Positions 1-10,647 of a stretch of 64,000 nucleotides of DNA are shown piece by piece; position 1 is the first letter of the stretch; each line of letters opens with the position of its first letter. Under the pieces are notes generated by a model. It was not told where the DNA came from, did not search any database, and was given only the letters and a program-made list of their open reading frames with translations. Source of the DNA: Saturnia japonica (Eukaryota; Arthropoda; Insecta; Lepidoptera; Saturniidae); the NCBI GenBank assembly GCA_033032175.1, contig CM065318.1, positions 2,914,001 through 2,978,000 of the forward strand. Reading direction: 5' to 3'. A program made the translations under genes and the position numbers.

Positions 1-730
1 AGGATAGCGATTGCCGGCTGTGCAACGCTTTTAAGCTTTGAAAAATTAATCATTTAATTTTTTTAATTATCAGGTTTTGAAAAAATGCATTAGAAGAGTT
101 TTTCAATTATTCAATTTTTCAAATTATGCATTAGGTAATTTTTTAAGTTATTAATATAACAAAGAAAAAAAATTTTTTTTATCATAAATTAAATAAAAAA
201 TTTACTAATTATATTTTGAAAAAAAGGGCACTAAGCAATTTTTTAAATTAATAATTATTTAATAAATCTATTAACTAATTTTTTCAAAAATGCAGTAATT
301 TATTTTTATAAAAATAAGAAATTAAAAAAATATATTTTTAATAAAAAAAACCTCAAAGTTAGAACTATGCCATTTATATTGTAACTATAACCTATATTAT
401 TCTTAAATTTAACTGAAATTTTACTTACGGTTATAATAATTAATAAATATACGTTATAAACGTATAAATGTATCGAAATCATACCTGTTTATACCTGGCT
501 GCGGAGAGGTGCGGCCAGGTGCGCAACAGCAACCGTGATTTTTTAAAATATTCATATAAATTGCCATGATGTAGATGTTATTTTATTTAAGAAACAAGTA
601 AACGTTATTTTTTCCAAAAATTAATTAAAAATAATTTAATTAAAAATACTGGCGGCCAAATTTTGACAGGCACCCTGGTAAATATATATTCTCGTAATTA
701 TAAATAAACATAAAAATTTGGTTTTCAGCA
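1..730. other. AT-rich DNA, no gene assigned
   Basis: Very A/T-rich sequence with poly-A and poly-T runs. A short GC-rich patch lies at about 494-533 and another at 651-676. I see no domain and no long open frame. If the exon at 1014 is real, this is probably its preceding intron. Confidence 0.5.
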
Positions 731-765
731 AAAAAACCGATGAGCGCACTAATCCTGCAGCGGGA

Positions 766-947
766 TCTTAGACTATAAGTTTAATGGCACTGTTCGGGTT
801 AGGATTCGCAGTATAACAGATATTATAGATAAATTTTAGTTTTTTGCACTCCTTCTCCATATAAACTTTAACCATGCCAAATCTCACAGTCTTCCGTGCA
901 CGCAATACGCTTAAAAAGGGGTAGAAGGTTTTTGCTTCACGTATTAA
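766..947 (-). repeat. Dispersed repeat family E, partial copy
   Basis: This matches the family E copies near 23966, 33945, 49270, 57640 and 63714, including the shared stretch that reads 'ATTATAGATAAATTTTAG' followed by 'CTCCTTCT'. The fuller copies end in CTAG, as Helitrons do, and that end is missing here. The short ORF across this stretch is repeat sequence, not a gene. Confidence 0.7.
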
Positions 948-951
948 CATA

Positions 952-967
952 ATGATGATGATGATGA
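952..967. repeat. (ATG)n microsatellite
   Basis: About five ATG units lie directly beside the outer edge of the family E copy. Confidence 0.8.
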
Positions 968-1013
968 TACATATCCATGATTTATTAAAACATACTAATT
1001 ATTTCTTTACTAG

Positions 1014-1156
1014 ATGACGTTCAGCTTAGAAGGCCAGCGTATGATCCACGACGTTCGCTTCGTGACCCTCTACGAGGACTGGATCCTAGCAGTCATTATG
1101 ATGAAGATCAAACTCTTCAAGAGAATCGAAAAGCTCAGGCTGTTTTAATGTTATAA
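1014..1156 (+). CDS. Probable 3' terminal coding exon, unknown gene
   Basis: A T-rich tract ending in CTTTACTAG (acceptor AG at 1012-1013) precedes a GC-balanced block that contrasts sharply with its AT-rich surroundings. In the frame starting GAC at 1016 it encodes 46 residues and stops at TAA 1154-1156; bases 1014-1015 would complete a split codon. The peptide is hydrophilic: an Arg/Pro-rich start (LRRPAYDPRRSLRDPLRG), an acidic middle (SSHYDEDQ), and an end in VLML, which fits a class II PDZ-binding C-terminus. A second frame starting ATG at 1014 is also open, but its composition is less protein-like. ATTAAA at 1156-1161 could serve in polyadenylation, though it is very close to the stop. 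Upstream exons would lie outside the window or in unrecognised sequence. The gene is not recognised. Confidence 0.5.
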
Positions 1157-1225
1157 TTAAACATGGAAACAATATTATCAGTGTTTGATAGTATCAATTA
1201 TATAGGCCAGCAAGAAAGTAGGAAC

Positions 1226-1345
1226 TCGTGGTGGTCGAGTGGTTTGGACCGGCGAAATATCCATTCGATGTCCAATAGTTCGAATCCGATTTTTTTTTAA
1301 TTCGGACGGTTAAGGAAAACATCGTGAGGAAAGCTGAATTCCTGT
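1226..1345 (+). repeat. SINE-2 copy (tRNA-derived head)
   Basis: The head has a box A-like TGGTCGAGTGG and a box B-like AGTTCGAATCC at about tRNA spacing, followed by the AAGGAAAACATCGTGAGGAAA core. The same core is found near 44311 and 48620. This is a tRNA-derived SINE rather than a tRNA gene, because no acceptor stem closes. Confidence 0.65.
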
Positions 1346-1374
1346 AAAAATCTGACTATAAAATTAGCCTTAAG

Positions 1375-1832
1375 GACCCTGGAGCCTAAGAGAGCTTTTA
1401 CAGCTTCACCGTTGCTTGAGGGCGAGCGCTTAAAGCTCTCAGCCGCGAAAGCGTGGCAACAAGAGTGCCTAAGTGGCCGAGCCTCGGCTTGGGCTGTTGC
1501 CGTAGTAGCAATTAAATCGCAAACTGATTAATTTTCCTATCCGTAGAAATTCGAGCTAACTGACTATACATATATACATGTTTCTGCCTCCTGGGAGGAA
1601 GGAACAAATATGTGTATATGTATTTAGAGATCTGTTAATTTTTGTCTAACTAACTAGTAATAAAAAAGAACAAAAAGATCTCTTACAGAATCTATGAAAC
1701 TTTCTGGTGTGCATGAGTGTGGGATGCAGTGTAATGGTGTCTGTTGGTTATTAGTGAATGCAAGTGCAGGGTTACTGAATCTCGCGAGTGGCTGCTAGAC
1801 TCAAGGGCTCCACACCGAGGGAACGGACCTAT
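1375..1832 (-). repeat. Retroposon family D copy
   Basis: This matches the full copy at 34880-35388: the 'GAGGGCGAGCGCTTAAAG' block, then 'GTGCCTAAGTGGCCGAGCCTCGGC', then 'TCCTGGGAGGAAGGAAC', then 'TCCACACCGAGGGAACGGACC'. The orientation is taken from the poly-T/TSD arrangement of the better copies. It follows SINE-2 directly, so the two may have inserted one into the other. Confidence 0.7.
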
Positions 1833-1904
1833 AAATATAAAACACAATAAAAAACATCGGCAGCCATTGAGCGATCAAAGATCCATCCATAGTCGCCGTT
1901 GTCA

Positions 1905-2029
1905 TGCTGACCAGCAACCTCCTGGCAGCTGAAGGTACACTGGCTTATCCCGAAATGCGACAAACCAAAAAAGTGACTGTGATGGGTTTACTATTATTAA
2001 GTACCACGTGCATGGTGGTCGCAACCAGA
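1905..2029. repeat. Dispersed repeat family O
   Basis: It shares the motifs CCTCCTGGCAGCTG, CCGAAATGCGACA and GTGCATGGTGGTCGC with copies near 15650, 19540, 23700, 34650 and 51078. No coding capacity or terminal structure is visible. The class is unknown. Confidence 0.5.
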
Positions 2030-2031
2030 TA

Positions 2032-2372
2032 AGGGTTGGCAACTTTTTTATGGTAAAATAAAAACAAATATAAATATAGTAGGTTTGAATTTTTTTATAA
2101 GGAATATGTTTACTTGATAGACGGAGAATTATTATAATAATATGTAATCAAATTGACAACGACATAGAAAATCTCGAATCTCGAAAAAGCACAGAAATAA
2201 AGGCTGCGGTCTAGTTTCAATTTCACATTAAAACATTTTGGAATGGATAATATTGACTATTTTTTTTTAATAATAAAATATAGTAGTTTCTATTGCTTTT
2301 TTTAGAAATATAGAAGTAGAAAGCCTAAAATTGTAGCATACTATATTATATACTTAGTAGAGTTGCCAACCT
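2032..2372. mobile_element. MITE with TA target duplication
   Basis: Inverted ends of about 11 bp (AGG[G]TTGGCAACT, one indel) at 2032 and 2372 are each flanked by TA (2030-2031 and 2373-2374). The 341-bp non-coding AT-rich interior fits a Tc1/mariner-type MITE. The ends are short, so chance is not excluded. Confidence 0.45.
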
Positions 2373-2396
2373 TAGGCACAAATATCTACCATCCAA

Positions 2397-2870
2397 CATC
2401 ATCATCATCATCATCTTCTTACCCCTTATCCTACATAAGTAGGGTCGGCACAACATGTTTTCTCCTTTCACTCTACTCTATCAATCATCTAAGTATTCAC
2501 ACGTTTTATACGTATATAATTCTTCACACAATCCATCTATACCTTCTTCGGTCTTCCTCTACTCCTGTATCCATCCACCTTCATACTTAACATTCTGTTA
2601 GTTATATAACTTTCATCCCTCCTCATGACATGCCCGTACCATGCTAGTCTATAACCCTTCAACTTCTCTGTGACTGGTGCTACTTTAAGATTTCCCCTAA
2701 TAAAATCATTTCTGATCTTATCCATTCTATGTACTTACTCCACACATCTTAACATTCGCAACTCTGCCACGTGTAATCAACTTTCATCCAGTTCTTTCGT
2801 TGCCCAGCACTCAGATCCATACGTCAAGACAGGTCTTATAACGGTTTTATACCTACCACCCCATTTGATG
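2397..2870 (-). pseudogene. 5'-truncated RTE-type LINE, C-terminal RT region
   Basis: On the - strand, translated blocks read YKTVIRPVLTYGSECWATKE, then VAELRMLRC, then MDKIRNDFIRGNLKVAPV, then RLAWYGHVMRRDES and GRPKK. This is the conserved region after the RT palm in RTE-clade elements. Frameshifts and stops separate the blocks. The 3' end runs into an (ATG)n tail, seen as (ATC)n at 2397-2415 on the + strand, which is typical of RTE. Only the last quarter of the ORF remains, so this is a dead 5'-truncated insertion. Confidence 0.8.
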
Positions 2871-3069
2871 ACTGAATATATATATAGTGTAAACGTGTCT
2901 TTAAAAGCAATCGAAAACCATCGAGTTTAAATACCGTGTATATTTTTACACGATTTAAAAATTCGTTTGAGGTCACATAATAACGTAGTTCTATAATTAC
3001 AGTGATGACTAAAACCGGCAATACAATGTACGCTGCTTAACAATCATCAGACCGTGAGATCTTGATTAA

Positions 3070-3506
3070 AAAAAAAAAAACGATTTCCACGGGATAATTG
3101 AGATGAATCCGCGATGATTCAACAACAGGTTTATAAGTGTTCTTTGAATCGTGAACTAGGATGCTTGTTTACCTGTTATATTTATCGAAAATAGATTGAA
3201 ACTAAATAAACGTTTTAGATCTCAGTATCGGTTTGTTGTTATAATAATCAGTTTTGTTGTAAACTTACGTTTCGCAATACTGTTTGAAGGAAAATATTAC
3301 TTGGAAATGTGTTTCACGCTTAGCATTATCATAACTGAGCTAAGTAGTTTGAGTACTTTTAGCGATAAGGAAGAATTTTCGGAAATTCAAGCCTTTAAGG
3401 TGGTGAAAAGGGAGATGAAAGTTTGAACGAATATTCGTCATTTTAGGAAGATAGATCTATAAAAATTGTATTTAGTGATTCAGTTAGATTGGGATACAAA
3501 ACATAA
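3070..3506. other. Unassigned AT-rich DNA
   Basis: There is a poly-A run at 3069-3080. A 76-codon frame at 3196-3426 is open but low-complexity and matches nothing I recognise. I see no splice or promoter signal that would support a gene. Confidence 0.4.
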
Positions 3507-4215
3507 CTAGCTGTGCCCCACGGTTTCGCCCGTGTTAATTTTAACCTACAAAAACCGAGCCGCCAACGCACTAGTGTAGTCTATCATAATTGTTCTTCCA
3601 GCAAGTGCAAATTATTTTAATTTTTCATTATCTCCTAAACTATGTGTCCAAATAGCATACTCTAAAGAGCAAAATTTTACTTCATAAAAGTGTCTTTATG
3701 ATGCAGTAATTTTTGTGTTTAAGGATTAATATGCCATGTCTAAAAATAAGGCTAATAAATCACCTTTTCATTTTCAACAAATCTTTGTCACAAAATACCT
3801 TATTGTGGCTTAGTTATAAGAGATAGGCATGTGCTATCGCTGGTTTTATTTAGATATGCTAAGAACCAATATTATTGTACAACGTTGTATTTCCATATCA
3901 TTAAAGATTACGCCAGCGCACGCGGTAAAATAATTCGGGAAGGCATCGACTTCCGACTTACGTAACAAATATAAATATTTAAGGCTATCTGAGAGTTGTA
4001 GCCTAATATCATAAATAACCTATACTTTTCCACTAGAGTCTGGCTATCATACACAAAAAAAAATTTTCGAATCCCACTGGTAGTTTCATATAGTAGCCGC
4101 TGCCAATGCACCCGTATCCTATCGATGGTTGTTCTCACTTCTCGTAATATGCCTAATTAAGCCTTGTCTTGCCTATAAGCTGTAGAGCTTGCCAGGTTGC
4201 TCGACGAACACAGTT
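3507..4215 (-). mobile_element. Non-autonomous Helitron, families A and A2 joined
   Basis: Read on the - strand, the element ends at 3507 with the Helitron hallmark: a small hairpin (CGGGCGAAACCGTGG) followed by ...CAGCTAG. The body matches other family A copies (36748, 58410, 22906). From about 4090 the sequence switches to A2-like interior ('CGCTGCCAATGCACCCGTATCC'), so the copy is rearranged or composite. It encodes no Rep/helicase and depends on an autonomous Helitron. Confidence 0.75.
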
Positions 4216-4440
4216 ACTACTCCGCTCCTCAGAGCTAAGTTGTATTTTTTATTGAAATGCAACTTCTAAAGCAGCGATTTTAAGATTCGATCATTGGACG
4301 AGAATCGAGAGTGAAATTTCAAACAAACATCACGTTAGGTACATTTTGTTACATGAGAGAGAAGGAAGATATAACGTAGAGAGAAGGAGAAAGACAGCTA
4401 TACACTGTATAGGTATCTAAGACGACTAACACACAGTTAA
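4216..4440. repeat. Low-copy dispersed repeat
   Basis: The stretch 'GATTCGATCATTGGACGAGAATCGAGAG' to 'GAAGATATAACGTAGAGAGAAGGAGAAAG' recurs in diverged form at 52305-52400. No class can be assigned. Confidence 0.4.
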
Positions 4441-4501
4441 GTTAACCGCGTCTCTTTTTACCCAGCAGCAAATTAGGAGGGTTATGTTTTTCGAGCGTAT
4501 G

Positions 4502-4503
4502 TA
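4502..4503. other. Target-site duplication TA, left
   Basis: TA flanks the left inverted repeat. The matching TA is 5808-5809, and the paralogous uninterrupted site has a single TA at 56681-56682. Confidence 0.7.
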
Positions 4504-4535
4504 CAAGGTGTCCAGAAAGGGTATCGGATATTTGT
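4504..4535 (+). repeat. rosa left terminal inverted repeat
   Basis: The core GTGTCCAGAAAGGGTATCGG followed by ATATTTGT is repeated in inverse at 5776-5807, with one substitution in the core and a one-base indel near the tip. Confidence 0.85.
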
Positions 4536-4620
4536 TTTCGCACCATATTCGAAACGGGGCGTCTAAAGGGTGCGGGGAGGGGGTTCGTGGCGTCCGCCAT
4601 TTTGTGGAGTTTTAGTCACG

Positions 4621-5699
4621 ATGGAACAGTACTCGGGGACGCATCGCGCATTTTGCGTACGAGCGTATTATCGTAATGGTGATTCAATAGTGACTGCTCA
4701 ACGTCTCTATCGTGCGGAATATCGTACACGCCACGCGCCAAGTGACGATAGCATTAGGAAATGGATCAGGATGTTCGAGAATACAGGTGCGACAGTTAAA
4801 ATTAAAAACTCTGGTCGTCCTCGTTCAGTTCGCGATGAAGAAACAATTGAAGAAGTTGAGGCGTCGGTTTGTCAAAATCCGTTTTTATCCATCCGAAAGC
4901 GAAGCCAAACTTTGAACATCAAAAAATCGTCTTTACATTCGATTTTAAAGAAAGACTTACATCTAAAAGCCTATAAAATTCAATTGGTTCAAGAATTGAA
5001 GGATACGGACTATGCTAATCGACTGAATTTTGCGAACGAAATGCTGCAGCGATTTAACAATTTTAACAACATACTGTTCAGTGACGAAGCAAATTTTCAC
5101 CTGAATGGTCATGTTAATAAGCAGAATTGTCGGTACTGGGCAGTGGAGAATCCGAGACGAAAGCATGAACGACCCCTACATAGCCCAAAGGTCGGTGTTT
5201 GTGCCGCTATGTCTGCTAAAGGCATAATTGGTCCTTATTTTCATGAAGATCAACGAGGCCGAGCAATTAATGTGAATAGTGACCGTTATTGCGATATGTT
5301 GCGAAATTTTTTAGTCCCAGAGTTGCAGAAGTTTGCAGGTTTCAACTCAAGAACGTGGTTCCAGCAAGATGGGGCCACTTGCCATACCTCAAATGACTCA
5401 ATGGAAGTTGTTAACGAATTATTCCCTAATAAAGTCATTTCGCGAAGGGGTAACATCAACTGGCCTCCCAGAAACCCCGACCTTAGCCCGCTTGACTATT
5501 TTGCATGGGGATACCTTAAAAGTAAGGTTTATCAAAACAATCCGACGAATCTAACCCAGTTAAAGAAAACATCAGGTCAGAAATGGCAGCAATATCGATA
5601 GCTATGTGTCAACGTGTTATCGCCAATCTTCGTTTCCGTTTAGAAGAGTGCCAGCAACGTAAAGGTCATCATTTGGATAACATCATCTTTTCCAAATAA
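4621..5699 (+). pseudogene. rosa/mariner transposase, one-base frameshift
   Basis: Cut-and-paste transposase of the IS630/Tc1/mariner superfamily. From the ATG at 4621 the visible order is: N-terminal HTH (about residues 15-57), GRPR-like linker (SGRPRS, 65-70), a second helix-turn-helix (about 85-112), then the DDE/D catalytic core with D155 (LFSDEANFH), D250 (WFQQDGATCH) and D292 (NPDLSPLDYFAWG), 41 residues after D250. The frame reads through to a stop at 5599-5601. The +1 frame then continues with ENIRSEMAAI and ends EECQQRKGHHLDNIIFSK before TAA 5697-5699, a typical mariner tail. A single base is therefore missing near 5563-5567: 1079 nt against the 1080 expected. An upstream in-frame ATG at 4570 exists, but the family alignment favours 4621. 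The catalytic residues are intact. Confidence 0.88.
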
Positions 5700-5775
5700 T
5701 TCTCCAATTCATATGCTAATAATAAACAATAAACTTTTTTATTGCATACAAATAATTTTTGTTTCATTGAACTTA

Positions 5776-5807
5776 CAAATACCCGATACCCTTTCTGGAC
5801 ACTTCTA
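5776..5807 (-). repeat. rosa right terminal inverted repeat
   Basis: This is the reverse complement of the left end: ...ATACCCGATACCCTTTCTGG ACAC. It is followed by the TA at 5808-5809. Confidence 0.85.
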
Positions 5808-6015
5808 TATGTGCGTATATTTCGTTGGCACGCTCTGTAGGCCTACACGGCTTGATGGATTTTAGCATACGAGGTGTAGTTAGATTCGTCTTAATTGTGG
5901 GAGTGACATAGACTATATAGTATTTAAGTAAGACGTCCGGGAATCAAATAAAAAAAAATGAGTTGTGTTTTTGTTGCAGTCGGGGTTTTTATTCCCGTTT
6001 TAATAATTTAGCTTG

Positions 6016-6874
6016 TGAAGTTTTACTTCTTTCACGTCTACGGTTTTTAATAATATGGTTTATTAATTGACGACGAAATAATTATTATCTACATGAAAAC
6101 ATTTTTCGAAATGTTTATTTATTTATTTCACTAATAAATTTAGTTACAACCTTTTGTTAAAGCCATCTTACTAACCCTATGGGGTTTGCAACTAAAACTA
6201 TATCATATAACTATACCACCAATTTAATCTTATTGGTAACGAATAAAAGATTCAAAATTAATATAATTGTAATAAGCAATTAAATAGTTCAATCATTCAA
6301 TGGACTAGTGAAACAGACACGAACTCCAAAAAATGTATATATTGCATAACTGAATTAACCTGAATTAAAAGAGAGATATACTTCACAGTGACGAAAAGAT
6401 AGATATACATATCTTTTCATTCCAGTTACACGTTCTGCGCATGGCTAACTGTGAGTAATATTTATTATAATGGGAAATACGAATTACGCTCGTAAGGCGC
6501 CTCACGGCCGCCGTGGCGCCACGGTTCGATGTTCATAAACAAAACGCACCTGTGATAATAATATTTTGCAGACTTCAAGCTAGATCGGTTTTTGAAGAAT
6601 TATGTCTTTGTTTGGTAGTTTTATTAATTTTAACATTTTGTTTCGTTTAAAGTATATAAATATTTTCAAAATTAAAATGGTTAAAAACCATTTCGGTTTG
6701 TAGGGGTTCATTTCACATATTATTACTACCTACTAGAGGTGCGCCGCAGGTCCTCATTGGTTATTTTAAGATAAAGTATCCGAATACATGGACCCTGAAC
6801 AGGGTATGGCAAATTATTACATTTGTTTTTCAAACATATATTTTATATAATTTTATTTATTTAACTTACTAATG
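6016..6874. other. Unassigned AT-rich DNA with a GC palindrome
   Basis: Mostly AT-rich without open frames. A CpG-rich patch at 6490-6530 contains the perfect 14-bp palindrome CCGTGGCGCCACGG at 6511-6524. No gene is supported. Confidence 0.4.
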
Positions 6875-7103
6875 ATAAGCGCGACTACTATGATCGAGGT
6901 CCTGGGTTCGATTCCCAGGTCGAACAAAGTGTTATTGGGTTTTTCCTATGAAATTCGCAGTAGCAGCTCGGAGTTTAGTTTGGTGCCCGATTAATGGCAA
7001 TAGGCTCGCGCCCTATTACACGGGACCTAAAAGCATACTCGGCGAACTGTGAGTGTACATTAGTACACCTCTGCCTAACCCTTCGGGGAATACAGGCGTG
7101 TTG
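6875..7103 (+). repeat. SINE-1 copy (tRNA-derived)
   Basis: It contains a box B-like GGGTTCGATTCCCAGGTCGA and then the body CAGTAGCAGCTCGGAGTTTAG, GTGCCCGATTAATGGCAATAGG and GGGAATACAGGCGTG shared with four other copies. Box A is degraded here ('GATAAGCGCGAC'). It is non-coding and would need LINE machinery to move. Confidence 0.8.
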
Positions 7104-8040
7104 GAATATTTGTTTGTGTTATTGTCATACATTTATTTATATTGATCATTTATGTCTATAATCATCATGTCAAATATTTATTACATAACTTACTACTCCA
7201 TCCATTCACAACATCCATTTATTACGTGGGTGGTTATTATTTTCGTTTCTTAATTTTATTTTTTAATCATATTATACAAATTTCATATTATAGTCTATCA
7301 ACTGAGTGTAAGAAATAACATAACTAAGTATAAATTATACTTGTCGTGTACAAAGATTTATCAAAGTTGTTTTTTTTTTGTATTTCTTTCTTGACAGTTC
7401 TTATAAGTGCCTATAATTTGAGGAATGTCATTTATACTTAAAGTTTCAAAGTAAAAACTTCCTAAAAATCGGTGATGTCGGTTTTATGTTAAGACTTGTC
7501 ATAGGTACTTACAAATATTATATATAGACACATTTTATATGTCATATTCTTGAAGAGTGTCGTTTATAAAAGATACCTATAAGGTAATTAGAAAAATAAA
7601 CATACGTGTACAGATAGAACTACAGATTTGTTAATATAGATAATAGGGATGGACCTAATTTCACTAAATATTCGACTTAACAAAGTTCGATTCATTTTGT
7701 TAAGTTGAACCGAAGTTTGGTCTCAAAATTAAAACGGTACAATAATATCTACACCTGGTATTGGGAGTTTCACTAGAGACGTCAACCGATTAAATGTTTA
7801 GTCTTCCAAAATTATTATTATTATTTGATTATCTAATACTATAATTTCTTATAGGCTTCATGAATCTTCATAGAATGTGGGTCATCGATTTTCCACTTGC
7901 AGGAAAACACAAAAAATGGTGATCATATAAGTTTGCAGGAGACTATAGACAATATTTTTTGAAACGTACACCAAAATTTAAAAAGAATCGGGCTTCTGTG
8001 TAAACCAAGTATGGCTCATCTCTAAAATGAAAATCAACTC
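7104..8040. other. Unassigned AT-rich DNA
   Basis: No long frame, repeat match or motif that I can name. It is bounded on the right by a LINE remnant. Confidence 0.35.
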
Positions 8041-8312
8041 AGAATCAAAATAAAAAAAATTAAATCTTTGTTCAATTTTGGGTTATAAGAAGGCGAACGT
8101 TTTTATGAACGTCACAAAACTACTACCGGTTCGAAAAATATCCCAGACATCGTCAGTGGTGGATTTCGATTTCGTGAATCCAAACTGCCGACCATCCAAT
8201 ATCTTGTGTTTAAAATACTCTTATAACTGATTACGCATAATTTTCACAAAAATCTTAATAAACGAAGGAAGTACAGAAATTGGTCTATTTCTCGAAGCGA
8301 CTCACGGCACTT
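8040..8312 (-). pseudogene. Non-LTR reverse transcriptase remnant
   Basis: On the - strand the translation reads RNRPISVLPSFIKIFVKIM, then QLYEYFKHKILDGRQFGF, then KSKSTTDDV. These are the conserved N-terminal RT palm blocks (YRPISLLP...KIFEK...QFGF...STTDA) of non-LTR retrotransposons. The frame then jumps straight to a 3' tail like that of the copies at 11225 and 16195, so most of the RT is deleted. In-frame stops are present. A run of 21 C directly abuts the 5' side. Confidence 0.7.
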
Positions 8313-8317
8313 TTAAT

Positions 8318-8338
8318 CCCCCCCCCCCCCCCCCCCCC
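8318..8338. repeat. Poly-C tract, 21 bp
   Basis: Twenty-one consecutive C on the + strand, next to the LINE remnant. This is unusual in an AT-rich genome. Confidence 0.9.
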
Positions 8339-8699
8339 ACCCGTAACTAGTGTCTAAAGCAAGAAGTTTGAATTACTATAATGAGTAAAATATGTTGCCG
8401 TTCAATCGTCAAGTCAATATAGTAATTATAGAAATAAAGGTCCAATATTGATACGGTCACTATGAATGTTGATAGGTACTTGATTAGATATCTATTTATA
8501 ACAAAGTTGTTGACTAGCTGCTTCCATAACTAAAATAACTGATTTGGTTATTATACATGACATCTCACAACTTTTTGTATTGAAAGAACTGCGTTTCGAG
8601 ACTTGGTATTGTTTTACATTTTATGGTTTCGATGGGATATTGTATAAACGAAACTCGATATTATCTACTCATTAGATATAATATACATATATGATTTAC

Positions 8700-8870
8700 T
8701 ACCAACTACAGTGTAGTTTAAAGCTGATCGGATTTCACGGTTCCGTAGAAGCGGATGACTCACTGACGTTCGCGATCGGTGTCACTGTCCCCGTTTGCGT
8801 AATATCGATTGATTTGCTTTCACTGACGCCGCGTCGGTAATGCCGTATTTTAAATGCAAATCAGTTTCTC
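8700..8870. promoter_or_regulatory. CpG-richer patch, possible regulatory DNA
   Basis: The segment has more CpG than its neighbours and includes an octamer-like ATGCAAAT at about 8856 and repeated CACTGACG. No coding exon or donor site is evident nearby. This is only a compositional signal. Confidence 0.2.
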
Positions 8871-8954
8871 TACACTGATATTATGTTGAAACGTATTGTG
8901 TTTCATTTGCATATTTTTTTAATACTATAAAAGATTGTGTAGTAACAAACAAGC

Positions 8955-9205
8955 TTAAGCCTGCCTGACGGTTAGCGGCTTGTAATATACCATAGGTATC
9001 ACTAGTGCATTGCCTATCTTTAACCCCCTTATCAAAAGTTTATTTTACTGCGATCTTCTGTAGGGTAGAGGTATTCCACCGGTCTGACTGCCCTAAGTAC
9101 AGAGAAATTTCCAAAGATTTTCTCTGTACCCTACTTCTCTTTGAACCCTTCCTCAAGGAGCTCTGAAAACGCTACTCACCACAGGAACACAACGCAAGGT
9201 TATTT
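8955..9205 (-). repeat. Dispersed repeat L, rearranged copy
   Basis: It shares GACGGTTAGCGGCTTG, TGTAGGGTAGAGGTATTCCACC, TCTGACTGCCCTAAGTA and GGAACACAACGCAAGGTTATTT with copies at 34757, 48838 and 55040. The blocks are out of their usual order, so the copy is rearranged. Confidence 0.6.
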
Positions 9206-9419
9206 GTCCATATCTTGCTTTAACAAGAAACCTAAGCACTTTTGAACACAATATTTCCTTTTAAATATAAAATAGCATTTCAGAACCAATTCGTAACCAC
9301 TATATATGTATTAGCCGTAACTTACTTGCCTTTATTTTTTTCGGTTCTCAACAGTCAAGTCACTGGCCACGTGGCCCGCCCGCACAATTACCTCGTCCTC
9401 GCTTACCGTATTGTCTAGA

Positions 9420-9570
9420 ATTTATATGGTAATTTCTCCGCTCCTAAGAATTATAGTGTGATGTTAAATAGCTTATAACCTTCCGCAATAAATAGGTTAT
9501 AAAACGCGAAATGAATTCTTCATATCTGACTGGTAGTTTCAGAGATTAACGCATTCGAACAAAAGCAAGA
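9420..9570 (-). mobile_element. Helitron A2, 5' fragment
   Basis: TAGCTTATAACCTTCCGCAATAAATAGG followed by GACTGGTAGTTTCAGAGATTAACGC and ATTCGAACAAAA matches the 5' portion of the A2 copy at 38494-38799. The 3' CTAG end is absent. Confidence 0.55.
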
Positions 9571-10647
9571 GAGTTTTTAACAAAGAAGAAAACAAACTGC
9601 AATGATTTTCAGGAGTTCCCGGGTGTATCTTCAAAGTCTAAGGCCCAATGCTAGTGAAATTAAAATAAAAGCACCCTTGTAATATCCCCTTTCCAGCAAA
9701 AAAAAGAAAATGCAGTCGTGTTGAGAACCTCCTCCTTTTTTTTGATTGGACGAATCCTAAAATTATTTATTACTACTATAAATCAATAAATCATGTATTA
9801 GTTTTTCCTAACAACCCCCCTCCCCGTCTCGCTACCTCTCTTGTGACATCACATAAAAAGTCTAGTCCATTGACCAGTATCGGTGCAAAGCTTGGACGCA
9901 GACCAGCGTACTGTGCTCACTTTGTCTCGTCTACCTTAATAACGTGTTTGAACAGCTCATAGGCTTAGAAAGAACTTTAAAGGCTTCCTGGTAAATTAGA
10001 GAATCAGCCAAGTGCGAATCGGACTTGTGCACAGAGGTTTCCGTTCCACAATATACTAAGGGCATGAATTTACCAAAAATAATGTTATTTTCACCGGATC
10101 TACGGATGTTAATCTTATAGTGGATATATCTGAAGTAGAAACCATATTTATATTACAAAAGTGAGCTGTTAAAGCAATCTATTACATAGAACTTCGAGAA
10201 TCAATAAAGAACAAGTTCCAGGAATTTAATATCTAAACCTTGCTCTCCGAATACATCATCGACAATCTAATTTACCAATATTCGCAAAAATTTACATAAG
10301 CTAGATTTTGTCGTTTGAGTGTCATAGTTTAAACACTAGAAATAAACACAAATAAGTCATCGTCACATTAACGATTTGCTTGAAAATGGGTTCAAGGACC
10401 ATAATAAAGCAAGTTTTAAGTCCAACAAAAATATGCTATAAGAACGGTTCAAGTCTCGATGGAGATGATTTGTCTATTAAAATAGTGAAATCTCATAAAC
10501 AGCCGAGGTGTATATAAAAAAAAAACAAGTAATTGTGGCTAAAATCTGGCCTATTATTCTTTAAAATCTCCTGTGCCTAATTATATGAACTTAAACCGTT
10601 TTAATTAATGACAAGACACTAAGGCCAATAATATTATTATTATAATA
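9571..10647. other. Unassigned AT-rich DNA
   Basis: A C-rich strip lies at 9820-9840. I find no repeat match or gene in this stretch. Confidence 0.35.

Larger units (their letters stand above)
4504..5807 (+). mobile_element. rosa-type (DD41D) Tc1/mariner transposon
   Basis: This is a 1.3-kb element with inverted ends of about 30 bp, TA duplication and one transposase gene. The spacing between the second and third catalytic Asp is 41 residues, which defines the rosa (DD41D) group rather than mauritiana (DD34D) or Tc1 (DD34E). AATAAA-like signals follow the gene at about 5718-5730. A one-base frameshift in the last fifth of the gene makes this copy probably non-autonomous, although both ends could still be mobilised in trans. 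Confidence 0.88.
4470..6015 (+). mobile_element. Helitron B copy interrupted by rosa transposon
   Basis: The left part (4470-4503) and right part (5808-6015) together match the family B copy at 56495-56895: TTTTTCGAGCGTATG, then CACGCTCTGTAGGCC, then GGATTTTAGCATACGAG, then GTTAGATTCGTCTTAATTGTG. The transposon at 4504-5807 separates the halves at a TA. Confidence 0.7.

Noticed and set aside
2397..2415. CRISPR or satellite array
   Set aside because: It is the short triplet tail of an RTE LINE. No spaced direct repeats occur anywhere in the window.
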